Positions 1-6,543 of a stretch of DNA of 22,469 bases are shown here, piece after piece. The position numbers and the translations under genes are program-made. Origin of the DNA: a virus. The notes under the pieces were generated by a model. It was not told the origin of the DNA. It saw only the letters and a program-made list of their open reading frames with translations, and did not search any database. The stretch is taken from IMG/VR virus record IMGVR_UViG_3300013094_005466, positions 1-22,469 of that record; one strand, 5' to 3'. Each line of letters opens with the position of its first letter. Position 1 is the stretch's first letter.

Positions 1-534
1 CTCATCCTCCCCAGCGCTGACACGACGGGCGAGAGTGACGATGTGGCGGCCAATGAGACCGATTTCAGCCGGGCCAAAATCACCGGCAAAATCAGCGGCA
101 CTACGCGTGAAATCCCGTGCCCAGCCAGCGGCATCGTCTTTGGACAATTCGACATCGGCGGCGCGATCGAGGAGATCATACGCGGTGTCTGTTTGCGTGA
201 AGATCAGCGCCAGGGCCGCGATGGCTTTAAGACTGGGGATCGTGGGTTCATCCATGCCAGCCGCCACTTGGGTGCGAGGGTCTTCACCGAAGACTTTGGC
301 ATAAAGCATGAAGCACAGCGAAACAAGCAAATCATCGCCGCGCAGCGCATGGCCTTTGAGCTTGGGCGCGCCAGTAGCAGTGCCGGTGTCGGCGGCTTGT
401 GCCGCACCGACCAGGGCGCGCAGTTGCGTGACATCGCCACCAGCCGCGGCGGCGGCTTCACGGGCGGCGATACCGGCCTGGGCTTCGTGGAAGCTCAGGT
501 CGCGTTCGGTGATGGGGGGCAGTTGAGCGCTCAT
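1..534 (-). CDS. Unrecognised phage tail-region protein, C-terminus cut by window edge
   Basis: An open frame starts at an ATG whose last base pairs with 532 and runs leftward off the window, giving 178 residues with no stop. It begins MSAQLPPITERDLSFHEAQA, then an Ala-rich helical stretch, then a mostly helical soluble region. I see no signal peptide, no membrane segment and no motif I can name. It lies 17 nt downstream of the previous gene in the same leftward operon. Being the third small gene after the fibre-like gene, it could be a tail assembly chaperone or another tail protein, but that rests on position only. The frame is continuous and shows coding-like amino-acid composition, so I am confident it is a gene and not of its function. 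Confidence 0.75.
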   Translation of the reverse strand, partial: MSAQLPPITERDLSFHEAQAGIAAREAAAAAGGDVTQLRALVGAAQAADTGTATGAPKLKGHALRGDDLLVSLCFMLYAKVFGEDPRTQVAAGMDEPTIPSLKAIAALALIFTQTDTAYDLLDRAADVELSKDDAAGWARDFTRSAADFAGDFGPAEIGLIGRHIVTLARRVSAGEDE

Positions 535-551
535 GAGATCAACGGTTCAGT

Positions 552-938
552 TTATGCGCCTGCGACCAGCGTGCCCACGGCGGGATTGCTGCCGATGGAT
601 GCCCACTGCCTGGCGTGGACGGTGATCTTGCGACTGCCTTTGGCTTCGCTGTTCAGCGTCCAGTTGGTGATGTTGCCCGTGACGCCAGCATAAGGGAAGG
701 CGATGGGCTGGCCATCGGTGGGGAGATCGCCTGTGCTGGGAAAGATGGCGGTGAATTGCAGGGTGTAACCAGGGTTCACGAGCAACCAGGCCTGGAAGCC
801 GCCGAAGTTGTCGGGAATGCCGATTTCTTCGATGGTGCGCTCGAGTGACGCGGACTCCACCTGGCCAAAGGTGGTGCCGAAATCAACGGTGCCGAAAAGG
901 ACGGCAACGTTGCCGATGTTGGTGACGATGGCGGACAT
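552..938 (-). CDS. Putative phage structural protein (tail-tube-like size and composition)
   Basis: This 128-residue protein starts MSAIVTNIGNVAVLFGTVDF and is rich in beta-type segments, Gly, Thr and aromatic residues. It has no signal peptide or membrane helix. It reads as a small all-beta virion protein, which fits a tail tube or tail-associated protein between the fibre-like gene and the partial gene at the left edge. No specific family motif is recognised. The leader before the ATG is pyrimidine-rich (CCCCCCTTTATG on the gene strand) with no Shine-Dalgarno sequence, as for most genes in this operon. Function is inferred from context and composition only. Confidence 0.75.
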   Translation of the reverse strand: MSAIVTNIGNVAVLFGTVDFGTTFGQVESASLERTIEEIGIPDNFGGFQAWLLVNPGYTLQFTAIFPSTGDLPTDGQPIAFPYAGVTGNITNWTLNSEAKGSRKITVHARQWASIGSNPAVGTLVAGA

Positions 939-962
939 AAAGGGGGGCGGTAGAGGTGGGGG

Positions 963-1337
963 TTAGAAGGAAAGGATCTGAGTTTTTTCGTCGGCAGTGA
1001 TGACGTTGGCGGTCACGAGTGCGGCGAGCATGCCGAGTAGCTCGGCGTTGTTGGCGATGACTTCGATGGAAGCGGAAAGCTGCAGCAGTCCCTGATGAAG
1101 CTGCGCACCCAGGGGCGTCGCTGACATGCTGGCTTGCTGGATCTTCCGCCAGGTCTCCACTGGAATGCGGGCGATGAAGGCAGCGGAGCTGATGCGGTGC
1201 GGTTCGTTGTTTTCCTGGGCTGCAGCATGAGCTTTAATCAGCGCCATCTCGGCTTGCGGCTTGGTCACATGATGCATGGTCATGTAAGCGGTGACATCGG
1301 CGGCAGCAGGCTGCCAGGTGGGGGCGGAGGTGCTCAT
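963..1337 (-). CDS. Hypothetical small helical protein of the tail operon
   Basis: This 124-residue, mainly helical protein starts MSTSAPTWQPAAADVTAYMT. The C-terminal half (from about residue 70) is a run of amphipathic helices ending in AALVTANVITADEKTQILSF. It has no signal peptide, transmembrane segment or cysteine motif. It starts 3 nt after the stop codon of the fibre-like gene, so the two are almost certainly co-transcribed and may be translationally coupled. Such a position is often used by a fibre assembly or chaperone protein, but nothing in the sequence shows that here. I do not recognise the family. Confidence 0.7.
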   Translation of the reverse strand: MSTSAPTWQPAAADVTAYMTMHHVTKPQAEMALIKAHAAAQENNEPHRISSAAFIARIPVETWRKIQQASMSATPLGAQLHQGLLQLSASIEVIANNAELLGMLAALVTANVITADEKTQILSF

Positions 1338-1340
1338 GAT

Positions 1341-2876
1341 TTAGTCGGTGTAAAAAGTGCCATTGATGAGAGAACCCCAGAAGGATTGAGACTCGCCATT
1401 GCTGAGGCCGGATAGAGACCGCGTGAAGTAAGTGGTCACATTGCCCGCCGCGCCGGCGGTGCCTGCTGCGCCAGCATCGCCAGTGGAAGAGCCAGTGCCC
1501 GCAGGCCCAGCCGCACCGCCATTGGCAGCAGCGGAGTACATGCCCCCGACGATGCAATTATTGAGGATGACTTGCCCAGCAGTGCCACCGTTGCCGCCGT
1601 TGCCGCCATTAGCGCCAGGGCCGTTATTGTCGATGTAATTGCTACCCTGCCCCCCTTGTCCACCTTGTCCAGCATAGCTGACCGCGTAGCCCCCGAGGAT
1701 GGAGTCATTGACGGTGAGGATGCCAGCCGCGCCGCCGTTGCCGCCATTGCCACCGTGGAAAGGGCTGGTGCCTGCGGTTGTATCGCCCCCATAGCCACCT
1801 GCCCCGCCGTTGCCGGACACGAGAACGATGTCCGAGGCGCAGTTGACCCCTGTGACGGTGATGTTGGGAGCGTCCGAGCCGATGGCTCCATCTCCCGGCG
1901 GGATCTCATTGGAGGGATCGCCATTGGTTCCAGCGGTGCCGTCTGGGGCCACGATGTAAATGCTGCTCACGGACACAGCGTTGCGGCCGTTGCCGTAGAT
2001 GTTGCCGCTCTGGTTGCTGATGTTGCCCACCGCGCTGCGCGTCGCGCCAAGACCCACAAGGAGGATGTCGTCAGTGCCGCCGCTCAGGTCTCCAAAACTG
2101 CCAACCCCGAGGCAAAACACGCGAGCACCGGCGTTGTAGGCGGCTTGGATGGTGACGAAGGGATGGAACGGGTCAGCGACGACCCCTGTGCTGTCATTGC
2201 CCCCGCCCTGAATATACCCCACGGCGGTGCTACCCAGAGGGGCCACATAGCTAGACACCCAGGCAGTCGAGGGGATATATGCTCCGATGGCCAATAGACT
2301 TGGCCCAGGACTGACTGTTGGAGTGCCAGTCAGCGCCGCATTGGCCAGCGGTGCATACGTGCTCGACACCGTCGCAGCCGTGATGGCATCGGTGATGCCG
2401 TAGCTGCTGAGGGTCGTCGGCGTGCTGGTGATCGTGCCCCATGGGACGCTGGTGATGCCATACCCCGAGAGTGTGGTCGGCGTGCTAGTGATCGTTGACC
2501 AGGCCTGGGTTCCAGTGTGGTTCGTGCGTGCCAATGGATTTGTGGAGAGAACTGAGAGCGCCAGCGAGCCATTGGTGATCAGCGGCTGGTAGGTGCTGGC
2601 AGCGGTGGCGGCGGTGATGGAGTCGGTGATGCCATAGCCGCTGAGAGTCGTGGGTGTGCCGGTGATCGAGGACCAGGCGGGCGAGCTGGTCACCGTGACA
2701 GCGCCGAGATTGCCGCTATTGTCCCAGCCCAGGATTTTGCCCGGCGTCTTCGTGATCCAAACCGGTGTGAGCGGGCCGCTGGAAGACTTGACGGGAAGCT
2801 GAACATCGCCCGTGGATTGAGCCAAGGCGAGGCAGGGGGCGAGGACGGCAAAGAGGATGGAAGTCAGGTACTTCAT
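1341..2876 (-). CDS. Fibre/appendage-like protein with signal peptide, TPTTLSGYGIT repeats and Gly-rich region
   Basis: This 511-residue protein probably forms a trimeric or beta-helical fibre. The first 20 residues look like a Sec signal peptide: Lys near the N-terminus, a hydrophobic core, and an A-L-A-Q end at about 17-20. Residues 68-84, 126-142 and 146-162 are three copies of W-x-T/S-I-T-x-TPTTLSxYGIT, a repeat common in phage tail and head fibres. Residues about 220-350 look like a pectate-lyase-type beta helix ('FVTIQAAYNAGARVF'). Residues 354-478 are extremely Gly-rich (GGNGGNGG type). The start ATG overlaps the stop of the upstream gene (ATGA), which supports this start and hence the signal peptide. 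Secretion of a virion fibre is unexpected. An exported surface protein of the lysogen is the alternative. Confidence 0.85.
   Translation of the reverse strand: MKYLTSILFAVLAPCLALAQSTGDVQLPVKSSSGPLTPVWITKTPGKILGWDNSGNLGAVTVTSSPAWSSITGTPTTLSGYGITDSITAATAASTYQPLITNGSLALSVLSTNPLARTNHTGTQAWSTITSTPTTLSGYGITSVPWGTITSTPTTLSSYGITDAITAATVSSTYAPLANAALTGTPTVSPGPSLLAIGAYIPSTAWVSSYVAPLGSTAVGYIQGGGNDSTGVVADPFHPFVTIQAAYNAGARVFCLGVGSFGDLSGGTDDILLVGLGATRSAVGNISNQSGNIYGNGRNAVSVSSIYIVAPDGTAGTNGDPSNEIPPGDGAIGSDAPNITVTGVNCASDIVLVSGNGGAGGYGGDTTAGTSPFHGGNGGNGGAAGILTVNDSILGGYAVSYAGQGGQGGQGSNYIDNNGPGANGGNGGNGGTAGQVILNNCIVGGMYSAAANGGAAGPAGTGSSTGDAGAAGTAGAAGNVTTYFTRSLSGLSNGESQSFWGSLINGTFYTD
1443..1817 (-). repeat. Glycine-rich low-complexity coding region
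   Basis: This segment encodes residues about 354-478 of the fibre-like protein. Gly-Gly-Asn, Gly-Gly-Gln and Ala-Gly triplets alternate with short beta strands such as 'GILTVNDSILGG' and 'GQVILNNCIVGG'. The alternation suggests successive beta-helix rungs joined by Gly-rich loops, a pattern found in PE-PGRS-like and adhesin proteins. Confidence 0.7.
2391..2675 (-). repeat. Three TPTTLSGYGIT fibre repeats
   Basis: Three copies of a 17-residue unit (W-S/G-S/T-I-T-G/S-TPTTLSxYGIT) are encoded at about 2625-2675, 2451-2501 and 2391-2441. The first and third are followed by a related 'D-S/A-ITAAT-x-x-STY-x-PL' unit. DNA identity between copies is clearly lower than amino-acid identity, so the repeats are old and selected at protein level. 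Such repeats are typical of fibre shafts. Confidence 0.75.
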
Positions 2877-3736
2877 GCGAGGAAACGGGGAATGCGACCA
2901 TGGGGCGCGCCATTGAGGGCCACGGTATAAAATTCATCCGCAGCCCCGGTAAGTGTGTAGCCCATCACGCTGCTGCGCGGATCGCCATCGCCGGCGGCAT
3001 CGCGTTGCACGCGGCCATGCAGAGCGCCGTTGAAAGCAATGGCGTAGAAGTCCGCGCCAGAGTCGGCGATCGCGAAATCAGCGGCACTGCCTGCGTTATC
3101 CTCAGTGCCAGGCAAAAAGCGCTGAATTTGGCCATGCGCCGCACCATTCAAGACGATGTCATACGACACATCCTCAGCGGCGGCGATGCGGTAGAAGGTG
3201 CCGAGCACCATGGCGGCAATGCCATTGGGATCGGTGGCAGGGTCGTCGTGGGCAAAGATCAAATCGAAGTTTGCCTTCGCGGTGCGAAAGGCGGCCTGGC
3301 CATCGTAGCGCAGCCATTCCCATCCGCGATACCGGAAGCCTTTGGCGTCGATGTCGGGCGCGACGAGTTTGAGGCCACGCACCTTGCGAATGAGCCAATG
3401 CAGGCGCGTGAAAAAGGCGGGGGTGCCACGGATGGATTCATGCGCCACATTGTGATTGCGCACGGGCTCCATGCCTTTAGGGGCTTGCACGAAGGCGACC
3501 AGGCGGCCTTCGACGAGACCGGTGTCGAGGTCTTCGAGATTATTGTCGCCATCCATGGAGAGGATGACACGCCAGCGCTCGGGGGCTTGCGCCAGCTCCT
3601 GCAGGGCGTCCTCTTCGGCCTCAGCGACCGAGACGAGCCCGCAATTGTCTGCCAACACCAGCGGCGCGAGGGAAGATTCGACGGCGCTGAGGATGGTGGC
3701 AGAGGTCATGAGCAGGATGGCGCAGAGCAGTTTCAT
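2873..3736 (-). CDS. Putative tail-completion protein with signal-like N-terminus and three 39-residue NGAxHGR repeats
   Basis: This 287-residue protein lies directly after gp36 (ATGA overlap), where Mu-like phages carry gp37 or another tail-completion protein. The middle part (about residues 55-165; 'RWRVILSMDGDN', 'VAFVQAPKGM', 'GFRYRGWEWL') resembles the fold pattern of tail-terminator proteins. Residues 192-206, 231-245 and 270-284 are three copies of Y-x-I/V-x-L/F-NGA-x-HG-R/Q-I/V-x-R, exactly 39 residues apart. The first about 18 residues are hydrophobic like a signal peptide. A second Met at residue 10 (MTSATILSAV) would remove most of that; the ATGA overlap favours the first Met. The family assignment is tentative. 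Confidence 0.75.
   Translation of the reverse strand: MKLLCAILLMTSATILSAVESSLAPLVLADNCGLVSVAEAEEDALQELAQAPERWRVILSMDGDNNLEDLDTGLVEGRLVAFVQAPKGMEPVRNHNVAHESIRGTPAFFTRLHWLIRKVRGLKLVAPDIDAKGFRYRGWEWLRYDGQAAFRTAKANFDLIFAHDDPATDPNGIAAMVLGTFYRIAAAEDVSYDIVLNGAAHGQIQRFLPGTEDNAGSAADFAIADSGADFYAIAFNGALHGRVQRDAAGDGDPRSSVMGYTLTGAADEFYTVALNGAPHGRIPRFLA
2885..3163 (-). repeat. Tandem 117-nt coding repeat (39 aa, NGAxHGR)
   Basis: Three copies of a 15-residue motif recur at exact 39-residue (117-nt) steps at the C-terminus of the protein encoded at 2873-3736. The cores are YDIVLNGAAHGQIQR, YAIAFNGALHGRVQR and YTVALNGAPHGRIPR. The exact period suggests a small beta domain duplicated in tandem. Confidence 0.8.
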
Positions 3737-4158
3737 GCGGCGAGCGATTCGGAATAAGCGCGGCTGGGTTCCCCAATGAGTTCACCGGCTGGATTGCCGG
3801 GCTTAATGTTGACGCTGAGAGGGTCGGTGCCGTTGCCGAGTGCGGTCAGGCGGTCGGTAGCGCGCTTGATGCGGGTGGCGAGCAGGCTGTCTTTCTCGAT
3901 GCCGATCTGGCGGCGGATGTAGAGAGCTTCAGCGCAGAGGCAGACACCGATTTCTTGCACCACGGCCGCGAGTGCGAGATCCGTCAAGACCAGTGGCAGC
4001 GCGTAGCGTCCGCCAAGGACGGCATTGATGGCGTTTTCCGCTCCGGCCATCACTTCGGCCAGTGCGCTGGGTTCACCCACTGCCGCGTCGTCAGTGCCAT
4101 CGACAAGCCAGTTGTCGGGCACCAGACCGGTCATGTTTTGGCGGGTAAAGTAAGCCAT
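3733..4158 (-). CDS. Mu gp36-like protein (DUF1320 family)
   Basis: This 141-residue protein starts MAYFTRQNMTGLVPDNWLVD. It has the DUF1320 pattern: an acidic 'AEVMAGAENAINAVLGGRYALPL' helix-turn around residues 38-60, then a helix containing 'LCAEALYIRR'. In Mu-like phages this protein sits between capsid genes and tail genes and is thought to act at the head-tail connection. Here it is also downstream of the capsid block and overlaps the next gene by 4 nt. The leader before the ATG is a pyrimidine tract (CTCTCACTTCCC) without a Shine-Dalgarno sequence. Family assignment is fairly secure; the biochemical role is inferred from the family. Confidence 0.85.
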   Translation of the reverse strand: MAYFTRQNMTGLVPDNWLVDGTDDAAVGEPSALAEVMAGAENAINAVLGGRYALPLVLTDLALAAVVQEIGVCLCAEALYIRRQIGIEKDSLLATRIKRATDRLTALGNGTDPLSVNIKPGNPAGELIGEPSRAYSESLAA

Positions 4159-4180
4159 GGGAAGTGAGAGAAGAGAGGGA

Positions 4181-4222
4181 GAAAAACAGCGCCCCAGGTT
4201 GGGTTATGAGCCGCCTGGGGCG
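4181..4222 (-). terminator. Candidate Rho-independent terminator between capsid and tail blocks
   Basis: Read on the minus strand, a perfect 9-bp GC-rich stem (CGCCCCAGG / CCTGGGGCG) with a 15-nt loop is followed by CTG and five T residues. It lies in the 110-nt gap between the gene ending at 4269 and gp36 starting at 4158, on the correct strand to end or attenuate the capsid transcript. The loop is rather long and the T-tract short, so partial read-through is likely. Confidence 0.55.
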
Positions 4223-4268
4223 TGTTCCTCCGGGCGGAGAGACCCACGATGAGCGGCGTGGGGAGTCG

Positions 4269-4652
4269 TTAAGAAGCGGGGGGCGTCGGGACAGTGAAGG
4301 CCGTGACGAAGGGATCAGCGAGCTTGGTGAACTGCTTGACCAGGTCAGGGGTCAGGCCTTCGTGCTCGGCGGTGACAGCCGCGACGGGATCGGCATCGGT
4401 GAGCTTTTTCAAATCGGCCACCGACTTCTGCGCGGTCATGACGCCACGCACAGCGGCCATCAGAGAATTGCGGGCTTGAGCGGCGGCATTGCGGGCGGCC
4501 TGGGTCGCGGCTGGCGTGTTGTCAAACACGCTCTTCACGGGTTGCGGGCCAGAGGTAACCACGGTGCGCTGCAGTGGCACGCGGGTGCCTGCTGGCGGAG
4601 TCAGCAGCGACGCAGGAACAGCAGGCAGGGCGGCGGGAGATTCGGGAGGCAT
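4269..4652 (-). CDS. Small capsid-region protein, paralogue of the protein at 5219-5512
   Basis: This 127-residue protein has a Pro-rich N-terminal third (MPPESPAALPAVPASLLTPP) and a helical remainder. Its C-terminal half aligns with the protein encoded at 5219-5512. Both share an Ala-rich helix, then 'ADP-x-AA', then a spaced E-GL-QF-LA/AEP-AF pattern (here 'KQFTKLADPFVTAF'; there 'AQFLGLAEPIFNAF'). The two copies lie on either side of the second decoration-like gene, so the pair probably arose by duplication. There is no membrane segment or signal peptide. A head-completion or capsid-accessory role is inferred from position alone. The ATG has a CCCTTTT leader and no Shine-Dalgarno sequence. 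Confidence 0.7.
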   Translation of the reverse strand: MPPESPAALPAVPASLLTPPAGTRVPLQRTVVTSGPQPVKSVFDNTPAATQAARNAAAQARNSLMAAVRGVMTAQKSVADLKKLTDADPVAAVTAEHEGLTPDLVKQFTKLADPFVTAFTVPTPPAS

Positions 4653-4685
4653 AAAAGGGCGCGGTGTGAGGTTCGTGGACTCGGA

Positions 4686-5177
4686 TCAAGGCATCACGGT
4701 CGTGGAGCGCATCGGGTTGACCAGGTCAGCGCGGAACGCGATGGTGGTGGTGGATGTGCCGCATCCAATCACATAGAGATACCAGCCGGTGGTAAGGTCT
4801 GTGAGTGGAGCAACACCGCCGGCAGTGGCGGAGAGGATATAGACGGTGCCATTGGCCACCGTGGCACCGATGACCAGGGCGGGATCTGAGATGACATACT
4901 TGCACGGTGTGCCGACTGAGGCGGAGTTGATGGCGATACCGCACACGGTGCGGACGTTGACACCGGCGTCATTGGCATCGGCAAGCTTGAGCGTGAAGCT
5001 TGCGGAGGGGTCGCGGTAGAGTAGCTTGCCCGCTGTGATGGCCGCACCGGCGATTCCTTCCCGAATGACCGCATTGGCCGATGGGGTGACATTGGCGGCG
5101 GTGATTGAGAGGTCCGTGGCGAAGACGGAAGCCGATAGCAGGCAGAGGGCGAGCAGGGAGCGAAAGAGGAAGTTCAT
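4686..5177 (-). CDS. Capsid decoration/cement-like protein with Sec signal peptide
   Basis: This 163-residue protein has residues 1-20 typical of a Sec signal peptide (MNFLFRSLLALCLLSASVFA, then TDLS). The mature part has the pattern of small phage capsid-cement proteins (DUF2190-like): 'AGKLLYRDPS', 'KLADANDAGVNVRTVCGIAI', 'GATVANGTVYILSA' and 'GWYLYVIGCGTSTTTIAF', all short beta strands with Gly turns. No in-frame ATG, GTG or TTG lies between the start and the mature part, so the signal-like segment must be translated. It lies downstream of the capsid gene and between the two paralogous small genes. The decoration role is by similarity of pattern and by context. A secreted virion decoration protein is unusual. 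Confidence 0.75.
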   Translation of the reverse strand: MNFLFRSLLALCLLSASVFATDLSITAANVTPSANAVIREGIAGAAITAGKLLYRDPSASFTLKLADANDAGVNVRTVCGIAINSASVGTPCKYVISDPALVIGATVANGTVYILSATAGGVAPLTDLTTGWYLYVIGCGTSTTTIAFRADLVNPMRSTTVMP

Positions 5178-5218
5178 GGGCGAGTTTGGGAGTGTGGGAG
5201 CGTTTGAGGTGGGGAAAA

Positions 5219-5512
5219 TCAGGCGATAGGGAAGGCATTAAAGATCGGCTCGGCGAGTCCGAGGAACTGAGCCATGGCGCTTTCGCTGAGTCCGTATTGT
5301 TCGAAGATCGCAGCGGCAGCGGGGTCAGCTTTCGCCGTGCGCTGCATGCTGGCCATGGCATCGGTGGCACGGCGGAGAGCGATGTTGGAACCGTCAATCA
5401 ATTGGCGGCCTTCTTCTGCCTGGCGGCGGGCCGCAGCAGCGGCACGCGCTGTCTGTTGCGAGGCGACGGAGAAGGCGGCGGGCTTGGGTTTTTTGGATGC
5501 TTTTTTGGCCAT
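5219..5512 (-). CDS. Small Lys/Ala-rich capsid-region protein, paralogue of the protein at 4269-4652
   Basis: This 97-residue protein starts MAKKASKKPKPAAFSVASQQ. I chose this ATG over an upstream in-frame one at 5680 because the latter would overlap the major capsid gene by about 100 nt and encode an unrelated, non-conserved leader. The basic N-terminus is followed by a helical Ala/Arg region and the C-terminal motif 'ADPAAAAIFEQYGLSESAMA' plus 'QFLGLAEPIFNAF', shared with the protein at 4269-4652. The leader is CCCTTTCTTCTT with no Shine-Dalgarno sequence. It sits directly behind the major capsid gene. Function is unknown. Confidence 0.75.
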   Translation of the reverse strand: MAKKASKKPKPAAFSVASQQTARAAAAARRQAEEGRQLIDGSNIALRRATDAMASMQRTAKADPAAAAIFEQYGLSESAMAQFLGLAEPIFNAFPIA

Positions 5513-5536
5513 AAGAAGAAAGGGAGTACTGCCAAA

Positions 5537-5558
5537 GGCCGTGCCTTGCAGCACAGCC
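5537..5558 (-). other. Hairpin after the major capsid gene
   Basis: On the minus strand an 8-bp stem (GGCTGTGC / GCACGGCC, one G-U pair) with a 6-nt loop TGCAAG is followed by only three T residues. It lies 25-46 nt after the capsid stop codon. It could stabilise the capsid message 3' end or act as a weak attenuator, setting a high capsid to low accessory expression ratio. Confidence 0.35.
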
Positions 5559-5582
5559 GATGGCGTGATCTGAGAGCGGGGA

Positions 5583-6497
5583 TTACGGAGCGTCGGCACC
5601 GGTGGAACCGACCGCACGGCGGGGCTCGCCTGGCCCGATGGCAAAGCGACTGCGAGCCTTCCATTTGTATTCGTCCTCATTTAGGACGTTGGCATTGGTG
5701 AGGTCCACGGCTGCTGTGAGTTCCAACGGAATGCGAGTTTGATAGACCAGGGGAGTAACGAGGTCAGCGCAATCCCAGAGCATCCAGGCATCACCCAGGC
5801 CAGGGATGACCACGATCTGAGCGGTGTTGTAGTTCGGGTTATCCGCACCACCGGCCAAGCGCTGTACTTGCACGATATTTTGGGCAGTGACTTCCCAGTT
5901 TTCACCGACGATCAAGTAGGACTTGGAGGCGTCCAACAGCGTGAACATCGGCTGGCCGGTAGCTTTCGGCATGGCCTTGAGCATGGCGCGGGCGGTGGCG
6001 TAATTGGCCGCGCTCAGCTTCTGCGTCATGAGGTTGTCGAACGTCGTCACCCCCAGAGGATGGGCGTTGTTGAAGAAGCTCACTCCAGTGTAAGCCTTGA
6101 TGGTTGTAAACAGCAGAGGAAGGATCTTCAGCAGTTCATAATCAGGAGCGGCAGCACCGTTCTGACCCAACTTGGCCGCAACATTGGCGAACATGCCGTA
6201 TTGGTCGTCCTCGATGGCCTTGCGCGGAATGGTGATGCCGACCTTGAACTCGTCATTGACGATGGTCTGACCCAAAAGCTCCACTGGATTCCAGGTGATG
6301 GCCTCAGGGTTCTTTTCCAGTTCAGGCAGGTCTTTCAGCCAGCCATAAAGTTCTTCAGATGTGGAGCTTTGCACAGTCAGCAGTCCAAGCTTCTTAACGA
6401 AGCCAGGGATGACGAGCGTGCCTTTGTTGAAGGAGGTTTGCAGCCCCTGATTGATCATAGTCAACAGGGCATTCGTGACGACATTTTTAGCGGCCAT
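5583..6497 (-). CDS. Major capsid protein, Mu gpT family
   Basis: This 304-residue protein matches the Mu gpT length (about 305). Typical family patterns are present: 'TSEELYGWLKDLPELEKNPE' (Mu-like proteins have a YGWL segment here), 'NDEFKVGITIPRKAIEDDQYG' near residue 80-100, a helical 'AAKLGQNGAA' region and 'FFNNAHPLG' near residue 140-148. The C-terminus carries 'TRIPLELTAAVDLTNANV'. It would form the icosahedral shell (HK97 fold in the family). It lies downstream of the protease/scaffold gene, as in Mu, but with a decoration-like gene between them. It has no signal peptide, unlike its neighbours. The leader is TTTACTTTT before the ATG. Confidence 0.92.
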   Translation of the reverse strand: MAAKNVVTNALLTMINQGLQTSFNKGTLVIPGFVKKLGLLTVQSSTSEELYGWLKDLPELEKNPEAITWNPVELLGQTIVNDEFKVGITIPRKAIEDDQYGMFANVAAKLGQNGAAAPDYELLKILPLLFTTIKAYTGVSFFNNAHPLGVTTFDNLMTQKLSAANYATARAMLKAMPKATGQPMFTLLDASKSYLIVGENWEVTAQNIVQVQRLAGGADNPNYNTAQIVVIPGLGDAWMLWDCADLVTPLVYQTRIPLELTAAVDLTNANVLNEDEYKWKARSRFAIGPGEPRRAVGSTGADAP

Positions 6498-6543
6498 AAA
6501 AGTAAAGCGTGAGGTGTGGGAGCGGGGTTAGAGAGAGAGGCGG

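Noticed and set aside
43-693. Long plus-strand frame opposite the left-edge genes
   Set aside because: It overlaps the two minus-strand genes completely, and its protein has shadow-type composition without domain pattern. The minus frames show coherent proteins and operon spacing.
1443-2675. CRISPR array suggested by repeated units in the fibre gene
   Set aside because: Units are coding, degenerate at DNA level, unevenly spaced and in frame, so they are protein repeats.
2900-3757. 285-codon plus-strand frame opposite the tail-completion gene
   Set aside because: The opposite strand encodes a protein with exact internal repeats and ATGA-coupled junctions, so the plus frame is a high-GC shadow.
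5739-6512. 257-codon plus-strand frame opposite the major capsid gene
   Set aside because: The minus frame is a clear gpT-type capsid protein; the plus frame is its antisense shadow.
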